A stretch of DNA of 64,000 bases from Ahaetulla prasina (GCF_028640845.1 NC_080539.1:101768554-101832553); one strand, 5' to 3'. Positions 43,700-55,847 are shown, counted from the first letter of the stretch. The notes: generated by a model not told the origin, from the letters alone. Program-made: numbers and translations.

Positions 43700-44232
43700 A
43701 TGGAAGAGCAGCAAGTTGAAAGCGTAGAAGGAGCACCGGAACATGAATCTGACGATTTAGTTGAAGTCACCTATTTCCCATCGGAGGAGAGGACTCAAGC
43801 CCAGTGGTAGAGCCTGCTTGTCAGCTTGGAGCACGCCCAAGGACTCTGATTCATGGGTAAGCTGCCAGTCGGGAGAAAACATTTCCCAGGCGGAATGGAG
43901 AGCCCCTCCTCTTCTCAACCTCACTGGAGGACAGTAAAACCTGGAGAATCGGAGAGTCACTGGATTGGGACCTGAGAAACCCCTGAAATCCCAGTCCCTA
44001 TTAGACCTCCCTGAAACTTTTGAGCGTCTGGAAGTGAGGCCTCGCATAAGCTCAGCTCACCCACCTCGAGAGCCTTTAGCTCAGCCTAAATTCACCTTCC
44101 TCCCACCAGAGAGAGAGAAATTACTGAAGCTCAAAGCCGTTCCGATGAGCAGAGGACCTCCTTCCCTCTTTCAGATGGCAGGAGTTCAGGCAGCACCAGG
44201 GGCTTGGGGGAATCGCAACTCCCCTCCAATTG
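43700..44232 (+). pseudogene. Chromovirus B gag N-terminal region, broken
   Basis: A frame from ATG 43700 (MEEQQVESVEGAPEHESDD) stops at 43810. A second frame from about 43965 (PPEREKLLKLKAVPMSRGPP) runs toward the main gag frame but in another phase. This looks like the original gag start split by at least two shifts. Confidence 0.5.
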
Positions 44233-46386
44233 ACTTTCCCGCCAACAGAGGCCTCGCTGCCTCCAGCAGCTTCTATTCCTCCTGGCTGGGCATTTTATCC
44301 TGGACAAGGGTGGATCCAATACCAATGGCAACCAGCCAGTTCAGCACCTTTCTTTCCTGGGGGCCCCACGCCGATGTTTGTTTCGTCAGCTGAAGCATTT
44401 CAAGGACTTCCTTCTCAGCAGCCAGGGGGAATTCCACCCCCCTTTACAGCTCAACAACCAGCCACAACAGCAATGGCCCCGCCCCCCCAAATCCCTCTCC
44501 CGCCGCCAGCGGGCCAGCTAAACCCCCCTGCACCCCCTCCCCCAACCCCTCCCCCTTTCAAACCAACCTTTGATGGGAATCCACACCACCTGGCTTACTT
44601 TCTCAGCAGAATTGAGGCTTACGTTGAACAATATAGACATCAATACCCATCAGAAAGAAGCCTAATCAACGCCATCTCAGATGGAATGAATGTAGGGCTA
44701 GCCTCAGAGTGGATAGCTCAGCTATACAATGAACATGCACCAGAACTAAACAATGTTATTGGATTTATCGCACTGCTTCGCAACCGGTTTCAAGATGATG
44801 ACCTAATTGCAGAATGTGAAACCACCTTAAAAACAATGAAACAAGGTAACAAGCCGCTAAAACAATTTGTATGGGATTTCAGAAGAGTTGCTGGCAATCT
44901 TAGACATTGGCCAGAACAGATTATTCTCCACTACTTCAAAGACGCAATTGATCAAAACATCAGAAAAGCCTGCTCCACCAGAGGAATCCCAGAACAACTT
45001 AATGCCTGGTACAACGTGTCCATCGCTCTGGACAGAGAATTCAACCCCCTCCAAAGCCAATCACCAACTACAACTCCACAACAACCACCTACAAGATCCT
45101 CTCTCTCAAGACCAACCACACCCTCCACCTTTCACCCTTCAACAATAATCAAATGCTACCGTTGTGGAAAACTAGGACATCGGGCGTCAGTTTGCCTAGC
45201 CCCAACACCCCTCCCACAGTATCGGCCACCAACTGCTACCCGACCACGCAACCCCCCTCGAAAGAATCCTAATACCAGTCGCTTTGCGAGACAAGCCATA
45301 GACCTTCCTACTGACCTTCCGTCATCTGATTCGCCTCCCGACGACTCAAACCAAGCAGAAAACGACCCAATGGTGAGTGCACCTATTCCTCCTTTTGCCA
45401 TCAAAGTAAACTTAATAATTCCAGGGGGAGGCGCCAAAAAAGTTTTAGATGCTATTGTGGACACAGGATGCACCAGATGCCTAATTTCAACCTCCACAGT
45501 CGCCCAACTCCGTATAAAAACATTTCCCTTGAAACACCCAATTAAATTCCACCAAGTAGATGGAACCTTGATTGGTGGCGTTCCAGCAACCCAAATCACA
45601 CAACTGGTTCGCTTAGAAATTGGTGCCCATCATGAACTTATAAGATTCATAGTAATTCCCAAAATGTCAGAATCCATCATCCTGGGTTTAGCTTGGTTGG
45701 ACAAATGGGAACCCACAATCAAATGGGAGGATGGATTCAGGAAAATTATATGGACTTTCGGACCCTTAGACCCAATACCCCCCACCCACAAAAAAAACCT
45801 TATCCAAAATGACCACCAGAGGGAACCAACAACCCCCATATCCAAGCCATCTCCTAATGAACCCCGCATCCCTAAAGCATACATGGATTTATCAGACGTT
45901 TTTAGCGAGGATGAATGTAACCTCTTACCCCCCCACCGGCAAACTGATTGCGCAATTGAATTGCACCCAGGGGCAAAGTTACCGAAACCCAAAATGTACT
46001 CAATGACACCAGCAGAAATGTCTGAACTAAGAAAATACATTGACACTAACCTAGCCAGAGGGTTCATTGAACCAGCAAAATCACCTGTAGCTGCGCCTGT
46101 GCTATTTAAACAAAAGAAAGATGGTTCGCTTAGATTATGTATTGACTTCAAAAATATCAATGCGATTTGCATACAAAACACATACCCTTTACCACTTATG
46201 CACGATTTGTTGAACCACCTATCAAAAGGCAAAATTTTCACCAGATTGGATTTAAGGGAAGCCTATTACCGGGTCCGCATCAAGGAAGGTGATGAATGGA
46301 AAACGGCTTTCAACTGCCCCTTGGGTAGTTTCCAATACCGTGTCATGCCTTTGGCCTCAAGGGCTCCAGCTGTTTTATGCAACTAA
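44230..46386 (+). pseudogene. Chromovirus B gag-protease-RT frame (718 codons)
   Basis: After a Pro/Gln-rich start, the capsid-like gag domain spans roughly residues 110-280 (FDGNPHHLAYFLSRIEAYVE, VWDFRRVAGNLRHWPEQII, ACSTRGIPEQLNAWYNVSIA). The CCHC knuckle CYRCGKLGHRASVC is near residue 308. The protease site VDTGCTRCLI is near 410, with ILGLAWLDKW near 485. RT follows: DVFSEDECNLLPPHRQTDCA, CIDFKNINAICIQNTYPLPL and the first catalytic aspartate in FTRLDLREAYYRVRI near 672. The frame ends 14 codons after VMPLAS because one base is missing near 46345. Gag resembles that of Sushi-type elements, the source of several domesticated vertebrate genes, but here it is plainly part of the retroelement. 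Confidence 0.92.
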
Positions 46387-47003
46387 TTAATGAAACCCTG
46401 CACCCCCATCTCTACAATGGGGTTCTTGTCTACTTAGATGATATTCTTATCTACACAGACAATATGGAACAACACATCAAATTGGTCAGACAAGTTCTTA
46501 AAAAGCTCCTAGCCGCCAAGCTATATGTCAAACTTTCCAAATGTGAATTCCATAAGGAATCCCTGGACTACCTAGGTTACCGGATATCAAACAAAGGTAT
46601 CGAAATGGACCCAGGCAAAGTAAAAGCAGTGTTGGATTGGCAACCGCCACGCACACGTAAGCAACTTCAAAGTTTCTTGGGATTCGCAAATTTTTACCGC
46701 AAATTCATTCCTTCTTTCGCAGAAGTAGCTCTACCATTAACAGAATTACTAAAAACTGGGCCATTACCCACCAAACCCAAACCTAACCAACCCCTACCTT
46801 GGACAATGGACTGCCAACGTTCCTTTGAACACCTGAAACGCCTCTTCTCGATGGAACCAATTCTTCAACACCCGGATCCAAATAAACCTTTTGTGGTCCA
46901 AGCTGATGCAAGTGATGTAGCAGTAGCCGCTGTCTTATTACAACGGAATACCGAGAACAACCTTATGCCCTGCGCGTCGTGTCTAAAAACTGACGGACAC
47001 TGA
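46377..47003 (+). pseudogene. Chromovirus B RT catalytic core and RNase H start
   Basis: Continues RT in the next frame: MQLINETLHPHLYNGVLVYL, the intact catalytic YLDD (residues 19-22, ILIYTDN following), LDYLGYRISNKGIEM and LQSFLGFANFYRKFIPSF. It then enters RNase H (FVVQADASDVAVAAVLLQ). It breaks near 46975, where the expected SKKLTDTER region is out of frame. Confidence 0.92.
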
Positions 47004-47100
47004 ACGCAGATGGGCAGTTTGGGAAAAGGAAGCCTTTGCGGTACGTTGGGCACTCCTCTCCTGGAGACACTTCCTTGAAGGGGCAAAAGAACCGTTCGAG

Positions 47101-47907
47101 GTGTGGACGGACCACAAAAACCTCGAATACTTAAAAAAAACCCGAAAGCTTTCTCCCAAACAAGTTCGATGGGCTCAGTTTTTCAAGCGCTTCCATTTCA
47201 CCCTCAAATACATCCCAGGCGACCAAAATCTACTGGCTGACGCCCTATCTAGGAAACCACAATTTGACAGCCAACGCGAAGAGGTGATACATGCGATTAT
47301 CCCCGATAGCGAACCGGCCAGCCAAGCACTTACTCGACCACGATCACGCTGCAGTACTAACATCCCACCAAATAAACTGCTAGCGGACTTAAAATCAGCA
47401 CTCACTGACGATGCTTGGTTTAAAGAAAACTTGCCAGACCTCACCTTAAGGGATGGGATACCCTGGAAGGGCACCAACATTTATGTACCCGTCGCTATGC
47501 GGTTGCCAATACTACAAAGAAGCCACGACTCTCGTCTAGGAGGTCACTTTGGATTTTTAAAAACTCTCCACTTGGCTAGGAGACAATTCTGGTGGCCAAA
47601 AATGAAATCAGATGTCGAAGACTATGTCAGGAGCTGTGCTACCTGCGCCACCATGAAGTCCAGACCAGGGAAACCCCCTGGACTCCTACAACCCGTAGCC
47701 GAACCCACCAGACCCTGGGAAGAGATTGCCATGGATTTTATTGTTGAACTCCCACCTAGTGGAGGAAATACAGTGATATGGACCGTAGTGGACTTGTTCT
47801 CTAAACAGGCCCACTTCACTGCGTGCAGCGGATTGCCATCGGCTAGAAAATTAGCAAAGCTCTTCTTCAAACACATCTACAGACTGCATGGAGTCCCTAA
47901 AGGATAA
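47101..47907 (+). pseudogene. Chromovirus B RNase H end and integrase
   Basis: WTDHKNLEYLKKTRKLSPKQ and NLLADALSRKP close RNase H. The integrase zinc module follows (HDSRLGGHFGFLKTLHLARR, FWWPKM, then CATCATMKS). The first catalytic aspartate lies in AMDFIVELPPSGG and the strand continues VVDLFSKQAHF. The frame stops right after HGVPKG, just where the second catalytic motif should start. Confidence 0.9.
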
Positions 47908-48560
47908 TATCCGACAGGGTGTTCAATTCACAGCCAAGTTCTGGAGAGTTCCTACGGTCCATTGGGTCGTCTCAAGGACTTAGTTCTGGATTCCATCCGG
48001 AGACTAACGGAGCGGCTGAAAAATTAAATTGATGGTGGAACAATACATACGGTGTTATGTAAATTACCAACAAGAAAACTGGTCCGACTTGTTACCATTT
48101 GCAGAGGTTGCATATAATAATGCTGTACACAGCAGCAGGGTTAACCCTTTTCAAGTAACCAGCGGCATGGACTTGTTCCAATGCCTGAACTCCCTGCAAC
48201 CCCCACTTCAGTTTCCCTAACGGACTGGATGAATTCGTTGAAGAAAGGTTGGGAAAACACAAAAAGGCCTTAGCTGTGACAGCTCGAATTACAAAGCCCA
48301 AGCTGACAAACACCGTTCCTTCAACCCCTTTTCGCATTGGAGATAAAGTCTTTTGTCTACTAAGTATCTAAGATTAAGAATACCCAGCAGAAAATTCGGT
48401 CCAAAATTTTGGGTCCTTTCCCCATTGTAAAATTATTAATCCGTTACCGTCCAACTCAAGCTCCCTCGAATGTTGGGAAAATACACCGGTATTCCATACC
48501 AGCTTATTAAAACCTGCTAGACAGTCTGGTCTGAGACCTCAACCTGCCGCTCCCCACCAC
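47908..48560 (+). pseudogene. Chromovirus B integrase C-terminal part, heavily shifted
   Basis: A shifted frame carries a degraded second catalytic motif (IISDR, 47908-47922) and then GFHPETNGAAEKLN, with the catalytic glutamate, before a TAA at about 48025. 48029-48220 continues VEQYIRCYVNYQQENWSDLL and FAEVAYNNAVHSS. Later frames to 48560 are broken further. Confidence 0.8.
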
Positions 48561-48585
48561 CCTTGATAATCCAAGGTGAAACCCA

Positions 48586-48735
48586 CTATGAAATCAAGAA
48601 AATCCTTGACTCTAGACTATACAGAGGTCAATTACAATATTTAGTCCACTGGAAGGATATCCATTATCTGAATCTACTTGGGTCAAAAGTTGGAAAGTAA
48701 ATGCGGACAATTTGATTAAACAATTTCACGACACT
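48586..48735 (+). pseudogene. Chromodomain of chromovirus B
   Basis: The plus strand encodes [20 protein letters not shown], then HWKDI, a one-base shift, and [20 protein letters not shown]. This is the chromodomain pattern (Y.VE.IL..R...Q.YLV.WKGY...STWEP) found at the C-terminus of chromovirus integrases, where it is thought to steer integration to certain chromatin. Confidence 0.85.
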
Positions 48736-48848
48736 TTCCTGACAAACCTAAGAAACCTCTTGGAGAGGGAGGGTAGAAGGAAGTGTGGACCACTGACACT
48801 CTTCTTTATCGACTCTTTGTTTTCTTTCCTAGGATATAGCTTCTTTTC

Positions 48849-48862
48849 CAAGGGGGGACGCC
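48849..48862 (+). other. Purine-rich tract of chromovirus B
   Basis: Caaggggggacgcc directly before the 3' LTR; the likely plus-strand primer. Confidence 0.7.
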
Positions 48863-49232
48863 TGTCAGGCCTGGAAACCATATTAGACTTTAGGGTTCCA
48901 GACGCTGCCACATTTTTTCCCCTGAGGGGAGGAGGGGGGTTGAGGGGTATGGTAACATTCTTCAAGCGGTCAAGGTCGGATGGTGTTCACATCTGCAGGA
49001 AGAGTGGCAAGAAGATATTCGAATGAACTGGAAGAACGTGGGACCATGTGACCATCAAAGGGGTCAGGGGGGTGGGACTCTTGGGGTTTGTATAACTGGG
49101 AAAAGAATCCGGAACTTCAGTTTTGGAATTGCACTCATCGTGTGCCAGTCTCCTCATGCTAGTAAAGAACTCTGGAAAAGAAATGCCTCCGAGTTTCTTT
49201 TACGCAGAAGAGGTATTTCTGGAACCTTGACA
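48863..49232 (+). repeat. 3' LTR of chromovirus B
   Basis: 370 bp. It has six Ts where the 5' LTR has five (around 48914); otherwise identical by eye. Confidence 0.95.
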
Positions 49233-49581
49233 CCAAGCAGCAGTGGGAAGCACATGGGATGGGAGGTGCAGGAAGTGGCTGCCAGCAATGCCCTCAGGTG
49301 AAAATGCTGTGGGCGGGGAGTCTCAACCCCCCTTAGAAGCCTCAGTTTACTCGTGAGCACGATTGGCCTTTCTTCCTGCCTCTCCTGGCTAATGTTGCTC
49401 ATGAGTAAACTGCAGCTAGGATCTCCCACATGCTTCCCTCGCTGGCCAGGTCGGCTGGGGGAAATGCATGGGAAGAGCTCCAATGCCCCAAACTCCTGCG
49501 TGCTCCCCTCCCTCCCCACGTGCATCAGTCCACTACTTGCTGCTGGTATCACTCCTCCACCAGTTCTCCCTCCCTCCCCCG
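49233..49581. other. GC-rich non-coding DNA, likely MITE interior
   Basis: Contains an imperfect palindrome, cagtttactcgtgagca / gctcatgagtaaactgcag (49337-49411). It runs into the duplicated MITE end at 49582. Confidence 0.5.
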
Positions 49582-50364
49582 CCCAACTGCCGGCCTGTGC
49601 CTTTTGGTCTTACCTTCTCCAGCAGCGGTGAGCAGAAGCACGCGGCTAAATTCTGCAAGTAGTGGCTGGGCCAGGCGGGCAAGCAAGACGAGCGAGCGAG
49701 TGAGCATCAGGTGGGCTGGGTGAGCGAGCAGGAACAAGGAACCGGTTCGGGGGCGTGGCCAGTCAGAGGTCACTGCCAGTTCGGGGAACCACGTCAAATT
49801 GCCACTAACGGTTCTCCCAAACCGGTCAGAACCGGTAGCAGCCCACCTCTGTTCCACACCTTAAATATACTCATGTAGATTACAACCTTGATAGGAGGAA
49901 GTCACAAAACTTTGCTTCTGGTGAAAGGACTTTAAAAGCCTGGAAATAGAAGTCTGGAATGAATAACTATAGATATGTCCTTGCAAGGATATTTCAGAGT
50001 TAAGATCAATTTTATGTTAAAAAAATGGAATGATGACAGCAAACGATAGAAATGCATAGCAAGAAACCATTAAATTAATCCCATAAAATTCTTGTTCATC
50101 ATCTTGCTGTACATTTTCTAAATACTTAGAAGATACTAACAGAAGTTTATTAATGGTTTGTCATGCTGCCTACAATTCTCAAATGCAAATGCTGCCCTTT
50201 CTTAGTTCATATTTTGCATGCACCAAATTATATTTTTCATAACTACATTTTAGAGTAATTGAAATATTACTAAGGTAGATAGAAACTAGGATATCTAACA
50301 AGCTAATGACTTGTGATTCCTCTTGCATGTACAAACAAATCTGTCAGTAAAAAAATGATGGTAT
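49582..50364. repeat. Direct duplication, copy 2 (783 bp)
   Basis: Matches 41237-42019. It includes the hAT right end (CCCACCTCTG at 49842-49851) and the same TTCCACAC flank. Confidence 0.93.
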
Positions 50365-50697
50365 AATACTCAAACTTTAAAATAACCTCTCTCTTTTTTT
50401 GCATCAAAAAAGTATGCATCAAATGAACAACCCTTGACTATTCTCCAGGATTTTTCTTTTAATTACCCTATGATATTTCTGTTTTCCTTAGCAACATTTT
50501 GCTTATTTTGCATTATAACATTACCATCCTTTCTTTTAAGTCAGACTTCCATGATTTTTCAGCTGAGAGTGAGACTGACTGAGTGAGTGAGTGTGTCTGT
50601 GTGAGAGAGAAGCCCTCCTTTTCTTTGCAGCTTTTGGCTTTATATCTCTTTCTCCAAGGGTGCTCCAATTCCTGATACAGTTATGTAGAAAGATGCA
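50365..50697. other. No gene seen
   Basis: AT-rich; nothing recognised. Confidence 0.45.
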
Positions 50698-50947
50698 GAA
50701 TGATGCAGAATGAAAGAAGGGGCAGAACCAATCTGTTCTAGACATCTGAATTCAATTCCATTCATAGAAAGACCCTTAGCATTCAGAACTGTAAAATTAT
50801 AGTAATAAAACATACAGTATCTATCTAGCTATCTAGCCATCTATCGTCTATTGATAGATGATAGTTTCTACAGTTTCTTTCTGTGAATGGAATTGAATTC
50901 AGATGTACAAAACAGATTGATTCTGCCCGTTCTTTCATTCTGCGTCT
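50698..50947. repeat. Foldback: 70-bp inverted repeat around a CTAT-rich loop
   Basis: 50698-50771 (gatgcagaatgaaagaaggg ... gaattcaattccattcatag) is inverted at 50877-50947 with a handful of mismatches. The 105-bp loop begins a GATA/CTAT-rich tract that itself has a short palindrome (50845-50865). Confidence 0.85.
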
Positions 50948-51100
<153 letters not shown>

Positions 51101-51520
51101 CATTAAAACTGAGCGAGGTTCAGTCCAGTTTGGAGTTTTGGAGTACAGCTTTCCTCTCAAGTAAGAACCTGTGGATTGAGGAAGTTGTCCTAGCATTTCA
51201 TTCCCATTCAATTATCAGATGAGAAAAGGGCCAAATCATCTTTTCCTAAAGCTCTGAAAAAGCTATTGTAATTAGCAAAGAAATCAAAGATCTACAGTAA
51301 TTTAATTTATTCAGGTATGTATTACAGGGGACGAGTTCTTCAAATTCTCCTTTATTTTATTCATCCCTCTTTTTTCCTTATAAAATATTTAAATAGATTG
51401 TTGTTTATTCAAAGCATTTACAGTATACAGTATATTTGGTTTATTAAAGACTTAGGTATCTTCTATATGTTTTGTTCACCTGTAACTGGAGTATTGTTAT
51501 TTATTTATTTTCTTCTAGAG

Positions 51521-51689
51521 GAGTGTTTCTCAACATTTTCTTCATCATGGACACCCTTTAAATATCTTTTGTGGCCACAGACCACCAAAACTTAAGATTT
51601 AAATCATAACATTTCTTCAAGCCTTTGTGGACCCTCTGTGATGACATCAAGCCCCCAGGGGTCTGTGGACCCCAGGTTAAGAAACAATG
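51521..51689. mobile_element. hAT-type MITE (GTGTTTCTCAA family)
   Basis: A 169-bp element, GAGTGTTTCTCAACATTTTC to GGTTAAGAAACAATG, between TTCTAGAG (51513-51520) and TTCTAGGG (51690-51697), a 7/8 TSD. Confidence 0.8.
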
Positions 51690-51697
51690 TTCTAGGG

Positions 51698-53037
51698 TAT
51701 TTCTGTAATATGTAAAATCAGTAAGTCTTAAGAGTCCTAATATCTGCAAAAAGGATTTCTCTGTCTCTAATTTTAAATGATGGTTAGAAAGACAACACAG
51801 AAAGATGCTTTACCTACTGTTCTCTCTGTCTTGAAATTTAGCATTAAATTGAAGACACTAATCTAACTTCTAAAAAATATAAAACCTATTGCTAACTTAC
51901 CTGTCAAAAATGTCCAGGTAACTATCTTTATTTATTTCAAATGATTTCACTGTTCTGAAGAATAAGTCGTAAAAAACAGGAAGAATTAGTATGCATGTGT
52001 TGTGTATATACGTATATGTCCTGGCCTTTTCAGAGATGAGTGGGTAAATAGTTAATAACATATAATAAAGCTTTTGTATTATGTTGAAGACTCTCTAAGT
52101 GCTCTACCATGTTTACATTAAGCAGATCAGTGTACTAAAGAAATAAGTTGGCATTTCTTGGTTAAATATTTGTAAAGATGCTTTCATGCCCAAGATTCCT
52201 CATAAGAGATTTTACATTCTGCTCACAGAAGCCATGTGAGAGATAAGATAATGTTCATTACTTGTACTTTATGCCTCTCACCAACAGAAAAACAAAATGA
52301 TTAATGCACAGGAAGAAATAGGAAACAGACAAGTAAATCTGAAAGTAATGTCATGTGAATCATTTAGCAGTATGCTATTCAACTTCTATAATTCACAAGA
52401 AATTATTCCACCATTTATGGATGTTTGGGGTGGTTTGTTTAGAAATGGAGCAATAACAGACTTGAAAGAAATATTGTACTGCACCATGATAAATATAAAC
52501 ATTTTATATCCTATAGTCCTACTAAGTTAGAATAAAAGTCTTCAATCTGTTTCCTTGACATTCAAAACTCAGTTGAATATTTTAGTATCTTGTTATAAAA
52601 ATGACAGGACATTTAGGGATGACCCTATCAATGAATGAAAACTTCAGTTTAGAGAAATAGAAATAGTTCTACATTCCCCAAAGTTTTTCTTAAAGTTTCA
52701 TTTCTCATATATCCTATATATATCATATCATACATCTTATCATCTATATCTCTACTTGTACATGATCAGTCTTGCAGCTCTATAATTCTTTTCCTCCTTC
52801 TTCTCTATGCTGAAGAGCAGAAAAATAGAGGGATGGAAAGAGTGAGAGAATATCATCAAGCAGAGAATGACTGATGGAGTCTGTGCTCTGCATTTGTTAT
52901 TTAAATTGCAATTTATTCAAAATCTAAATAGATTTTCTAAATAGAAATGTGTCATCAGATGTCCAGGAAGTAGAACACCTAGCAAGGTCCTTGCTGACCT
53001 GGATGATAATCAATCCAGTAACAGTTTCTATAAGTAA
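51698..53037. other. No gene seen
   Basis: AT-rich; nothing recognised. Confidence 0.5.
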
Positions 53038-53565
53038 AAAAAAGGTAATGGTTTTCCCTGTCGAGTAATATCCGACACTAGGAGATAGTGCTAATCTCCA
53101 TTTCTTAGCTGAGGGACTAAGTTATCTGATGATAACATAATAACAGAATAACAGAGTTGGAAGGAACATTGGAAGCCTTCTAGTCCAACCCCCAGCCTGG
53201 GCAGGAAACCCGACACCACTTCAGACATATGGTTATCCAATATCTTCTTAAAAACTTCCAGTGTTGGAGCATTCACAACTTCTGGAGGCAAGTTGTTCCA
53301 CTGATTAATTGTTCTAACTGTCAGGATGTTTCTGTGGTCATGTGGCTGGCATGACTATATGTCAAGAGACATGGAATGCTGTTATACCTTCCCACCAAAG
53401 TGGTACCTAATCATCTACTTGCATTTGAATGCTTTCAAACTGCTAGATTGGGAGGAGCTAGGGCAGGAAGGGGAATTCAAGCCATAATGTGATACTTGGG
53501 TCTCGAACTGCCAACCTTTTGGTCAATAAACCCAGTGTCTTAACCAATAGGCTACTGTATGCCTT
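53038..53565 (-). mobile_element. tRNA-derived SINE split by a CR1 fragment
   Basis: The left part (53038-53110: ggtaatggttttccctgtcg, aatatccgacactaggagat, gctaatctccatttcttagc) and right part (53336-53565: ggtcatgtggctggcatgac, ggtacctaatcatctacttg, gggtctcgaactgccaacct) are consecutive parts of one SINE type. The minus-strand head near 53560 has a B box (ggttcgagaccc-like). The CR1 at 53115-53335 lies between. Confidence 0.75.
53115..53335 (-). mobile_element. CR1 3' end nested in a SINE
   Basis: The minus strand encodes NLPPEVVNAPTLEVFKKILD and the CR1 3' UTR (cagagttggaaggaacattg). Confidence 0.88.
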
Positions 53566-54389
53566 TTCTGTAAGTTTTGTGTCTGCATATAGTTTATAGG
53601 AATGACACTCTTCGTTTTGGTTCCTTTGATACGGAGTCCAGTATGGTTGAAACTTTAACACACCTCTCATCTTCTTCAAAGCATGCCATTCCCACAATCA
53701 CGATAAGCTAGGGGAATTATTATTACTATTATTCCAGTGCAGTAATACTTACGTTCTTATGAGTGAGCAATATGCTTGGACTCCAAATAATAAGACATTT
53801 ACTTGGATTCCCAGCGTATTTGTCAGCCACAAAAATGAACACTTTGTGTTAGAGAACTTCAATGGCAACAACTGCAGCTCATCTGGCAGCTACAGTATTG
53901 GCTTGTCTTCCAAAGGGAAAAGAGCCCAGCTGTTATAAAGGCTGATGATTCTATCAAATCTGCTGGGCTAATTGGTTCATAGTCTGAGCTAGTTGATTCA
54001 TCTGTACAGCTACCTGATTTTTATATTCAAACAAAGTGATGGCTGCTTAATCAATAGAGGATTGGGGTTTGGTAGCCCTCATTCTGTTGCTCAAAGAGTA
54101 AAGAAAGAACAATCAATCTGCCAGGCTCAGTGGGAAGACTCAGCAGAATTTCTGAGACATCTGACAATTCATGGAAAGACTAAGTTCTTGTCTCAGACTT
54201 GGCTAGTCTCTGACACATCATACTGTCCATATGAATAGCCATCTTTATTGTATGTTAGGAATGAGACATTGAAACAGTTGATTGTCCTGTTGCAACATGA
54301 ACATGTACTTTTCTTTTTATCTCCACTCTATTCCAATTTTCTTACGCCCCCTCCCCTCCCATAGTTTAATGAACTTTTTGCCTTGTGCT
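53566..54389. other. No gene seen
   Basis: Nothing recognised. Confidence 0.45.
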
Positions 54390-54530
54390 TCTAATAGCAA
54401 TAGCATTTAGTCTTATATGCCACCCTGTAGCGGCATTCCTTGGGCAGTTTACAATGAAAAGCATTATTTGAATATTGCCATCAACAATCTGGGTCCTCAT
54501 TCTACCACCCTTGGAAGGATAGATGGCTAC
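54390..54530 (-). mobile_element. tRNA-derived SINE, 3' half only
   Basis: Minus-strand body (ggtagaatgaggacccagat) and AGCATTTAG/GCTATT tail, as at 28488. The tRNA head is missing. Confidence 0.7.
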
Positions 54531-54611
54531 CAAATCCCATTCCTTTTTTGATCAAGCAGCCATCACTTTGTATAAAAAAGATCAGGTGACTGTGTAGAGG
54601 AACCAGCTACC

Positions 54612-54702
54612 CAGAGGTGGGCTGATGCAGGTTTGGACTAGTTCGAGCAAACTGGTTGTTACGATTCTGCGCAGTTCAATGAACCGGGAAATCCCACCAC
54701 TG
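54612..54702. mobile_element. Short hAT-type MITE (CCGGTT-like)
   Basis: CAGAGGTGGGCTGATG to AATCCCACCACTG, 91 bp. No clear TSD. Confidence 0.65.
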
Positions 54703-55847
54703 GGATTTTCTATATGACAGCTCTTCATATACCTGAAGACTGTTAGCATGGCTTTACATAATCTTTTCATCTCCAGGCTAAACCTATCAAATGCTTTCAA
54801 TGTTCATTTTTTTCCCTTTCTCGACATCTTTTATAATTGAGCAATATTACATACCTACATTTTTCTTGACCTGTCCATGATCTTAAAGCAAGTTCTACCT
54901 ATTTGCACGGTATCAGAAAGATTATTAAAAAGCCACTATCAATCTGAATAAGTTGTATAGATGAACTGTTCTGTCAATTTTGCTTTTGTCCACGTATTTT
55001 TTTTAATTTAAATTCTTTCCATCCTATACCTGATGACATTTGTGACTCTTGATTAATTCTTCTTCATTTAATGAATCCAACAAAATTTTCATTTGCACCT
55101 GTTCATTATGTAAAGCCCTTTCTAGCATTAAGAGGAACGTGTCATTTTTAGCAGCTGAATAAAAGTTAAAGAGGAGGAGTTACTCAAGATAAAGATGGTG
55201 ACTTTGCTTTATCACCATAAAGTGTATTTGTAGACGTTTTTGGCTGAATTTATTCATTTTTTCTAGCTTTATTTCCTTAACAAAGGTCTATTTTTTCCTT
55301 ACTCTTCCTGAAGAAATTTGCAAATTTTAGATAAGTGCTATAAAAATATTAAAATATGCATCCTTCATTGATGAAATAATTGTTACATTAAGATTTATAC
55401 TGATGACTGCTAAAAACAAAACGCAGAACAAAACAAATCCACAACTCTGAGTCTTTGCTTTGAGCACATAACACGGTTGAAAATGTATGTGAGCTTGCTT
55501 CCAAAAAGTATTGAACTAACTGCCAGCCAGTCTATGATAGCTGGAGGCTACCTAGTTGGAAAATTCTAATGTAGAATCTTAAGGCTAAGAGTAGAACCTA
55601 AGGCTAAGTGTAAAAGGGAGCATTAAACCTCAAAAGTTGTAATAGAAAAAGCACAGAAATTAATACTTTAGTTGAAGATACCGTAACTATTAAATACAAG
55701 CAGTCTTCTGGAATATTGAGAACAAGCCTTGGGTATTTCCAGAGGCTTGTACCAGTTATGGAAATTAAATTTCTTTCCACCTACATTCCCAAGCAGTAAC
55801 AGAAAGGTTAGTTTTAGTGCAGAAAATTAGGAAGTCATTGATAATGT
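54703..55847. other. No gene seen
   Basis: AT-rich; nothing recognised. Confidence 0.5.

Larger units (their letters stand above)
43206..49232 (+). mobile_element. Ty3/gypsy chromovirus B, complete ends, defective coding
   Basis: A 6.0 kb element with LTRs of 369 and 370 bp (TGTCAGG...CTTGACA) that differ, as far as I can see, only by one T in a T-run. TSD CCAAG lies at 43201-43205 and 49233-49237. The domain order is gag with a zinc knuckle, protease, RT, RNase H, integrase and chromodomain, the arrangement of vertebrate chromoviruses of the Sushi type. A purine tract (aaggggggacgcc) precedes the 3' LTR. No TGG-type tRNA primer site follows the 5' LTR. At least five frameshifts or stops break gag-pol. 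Confidence 0.95.

Noticed and set aside
44230..46386. Domesticated Sushi-type gag gene (like vertebrate PEG10/RTL genes)
   Set aside because: The frame sits between nearly identical LTRs with a TSD and is followed by broken pol, so it is a recent defective element and not a host gene.
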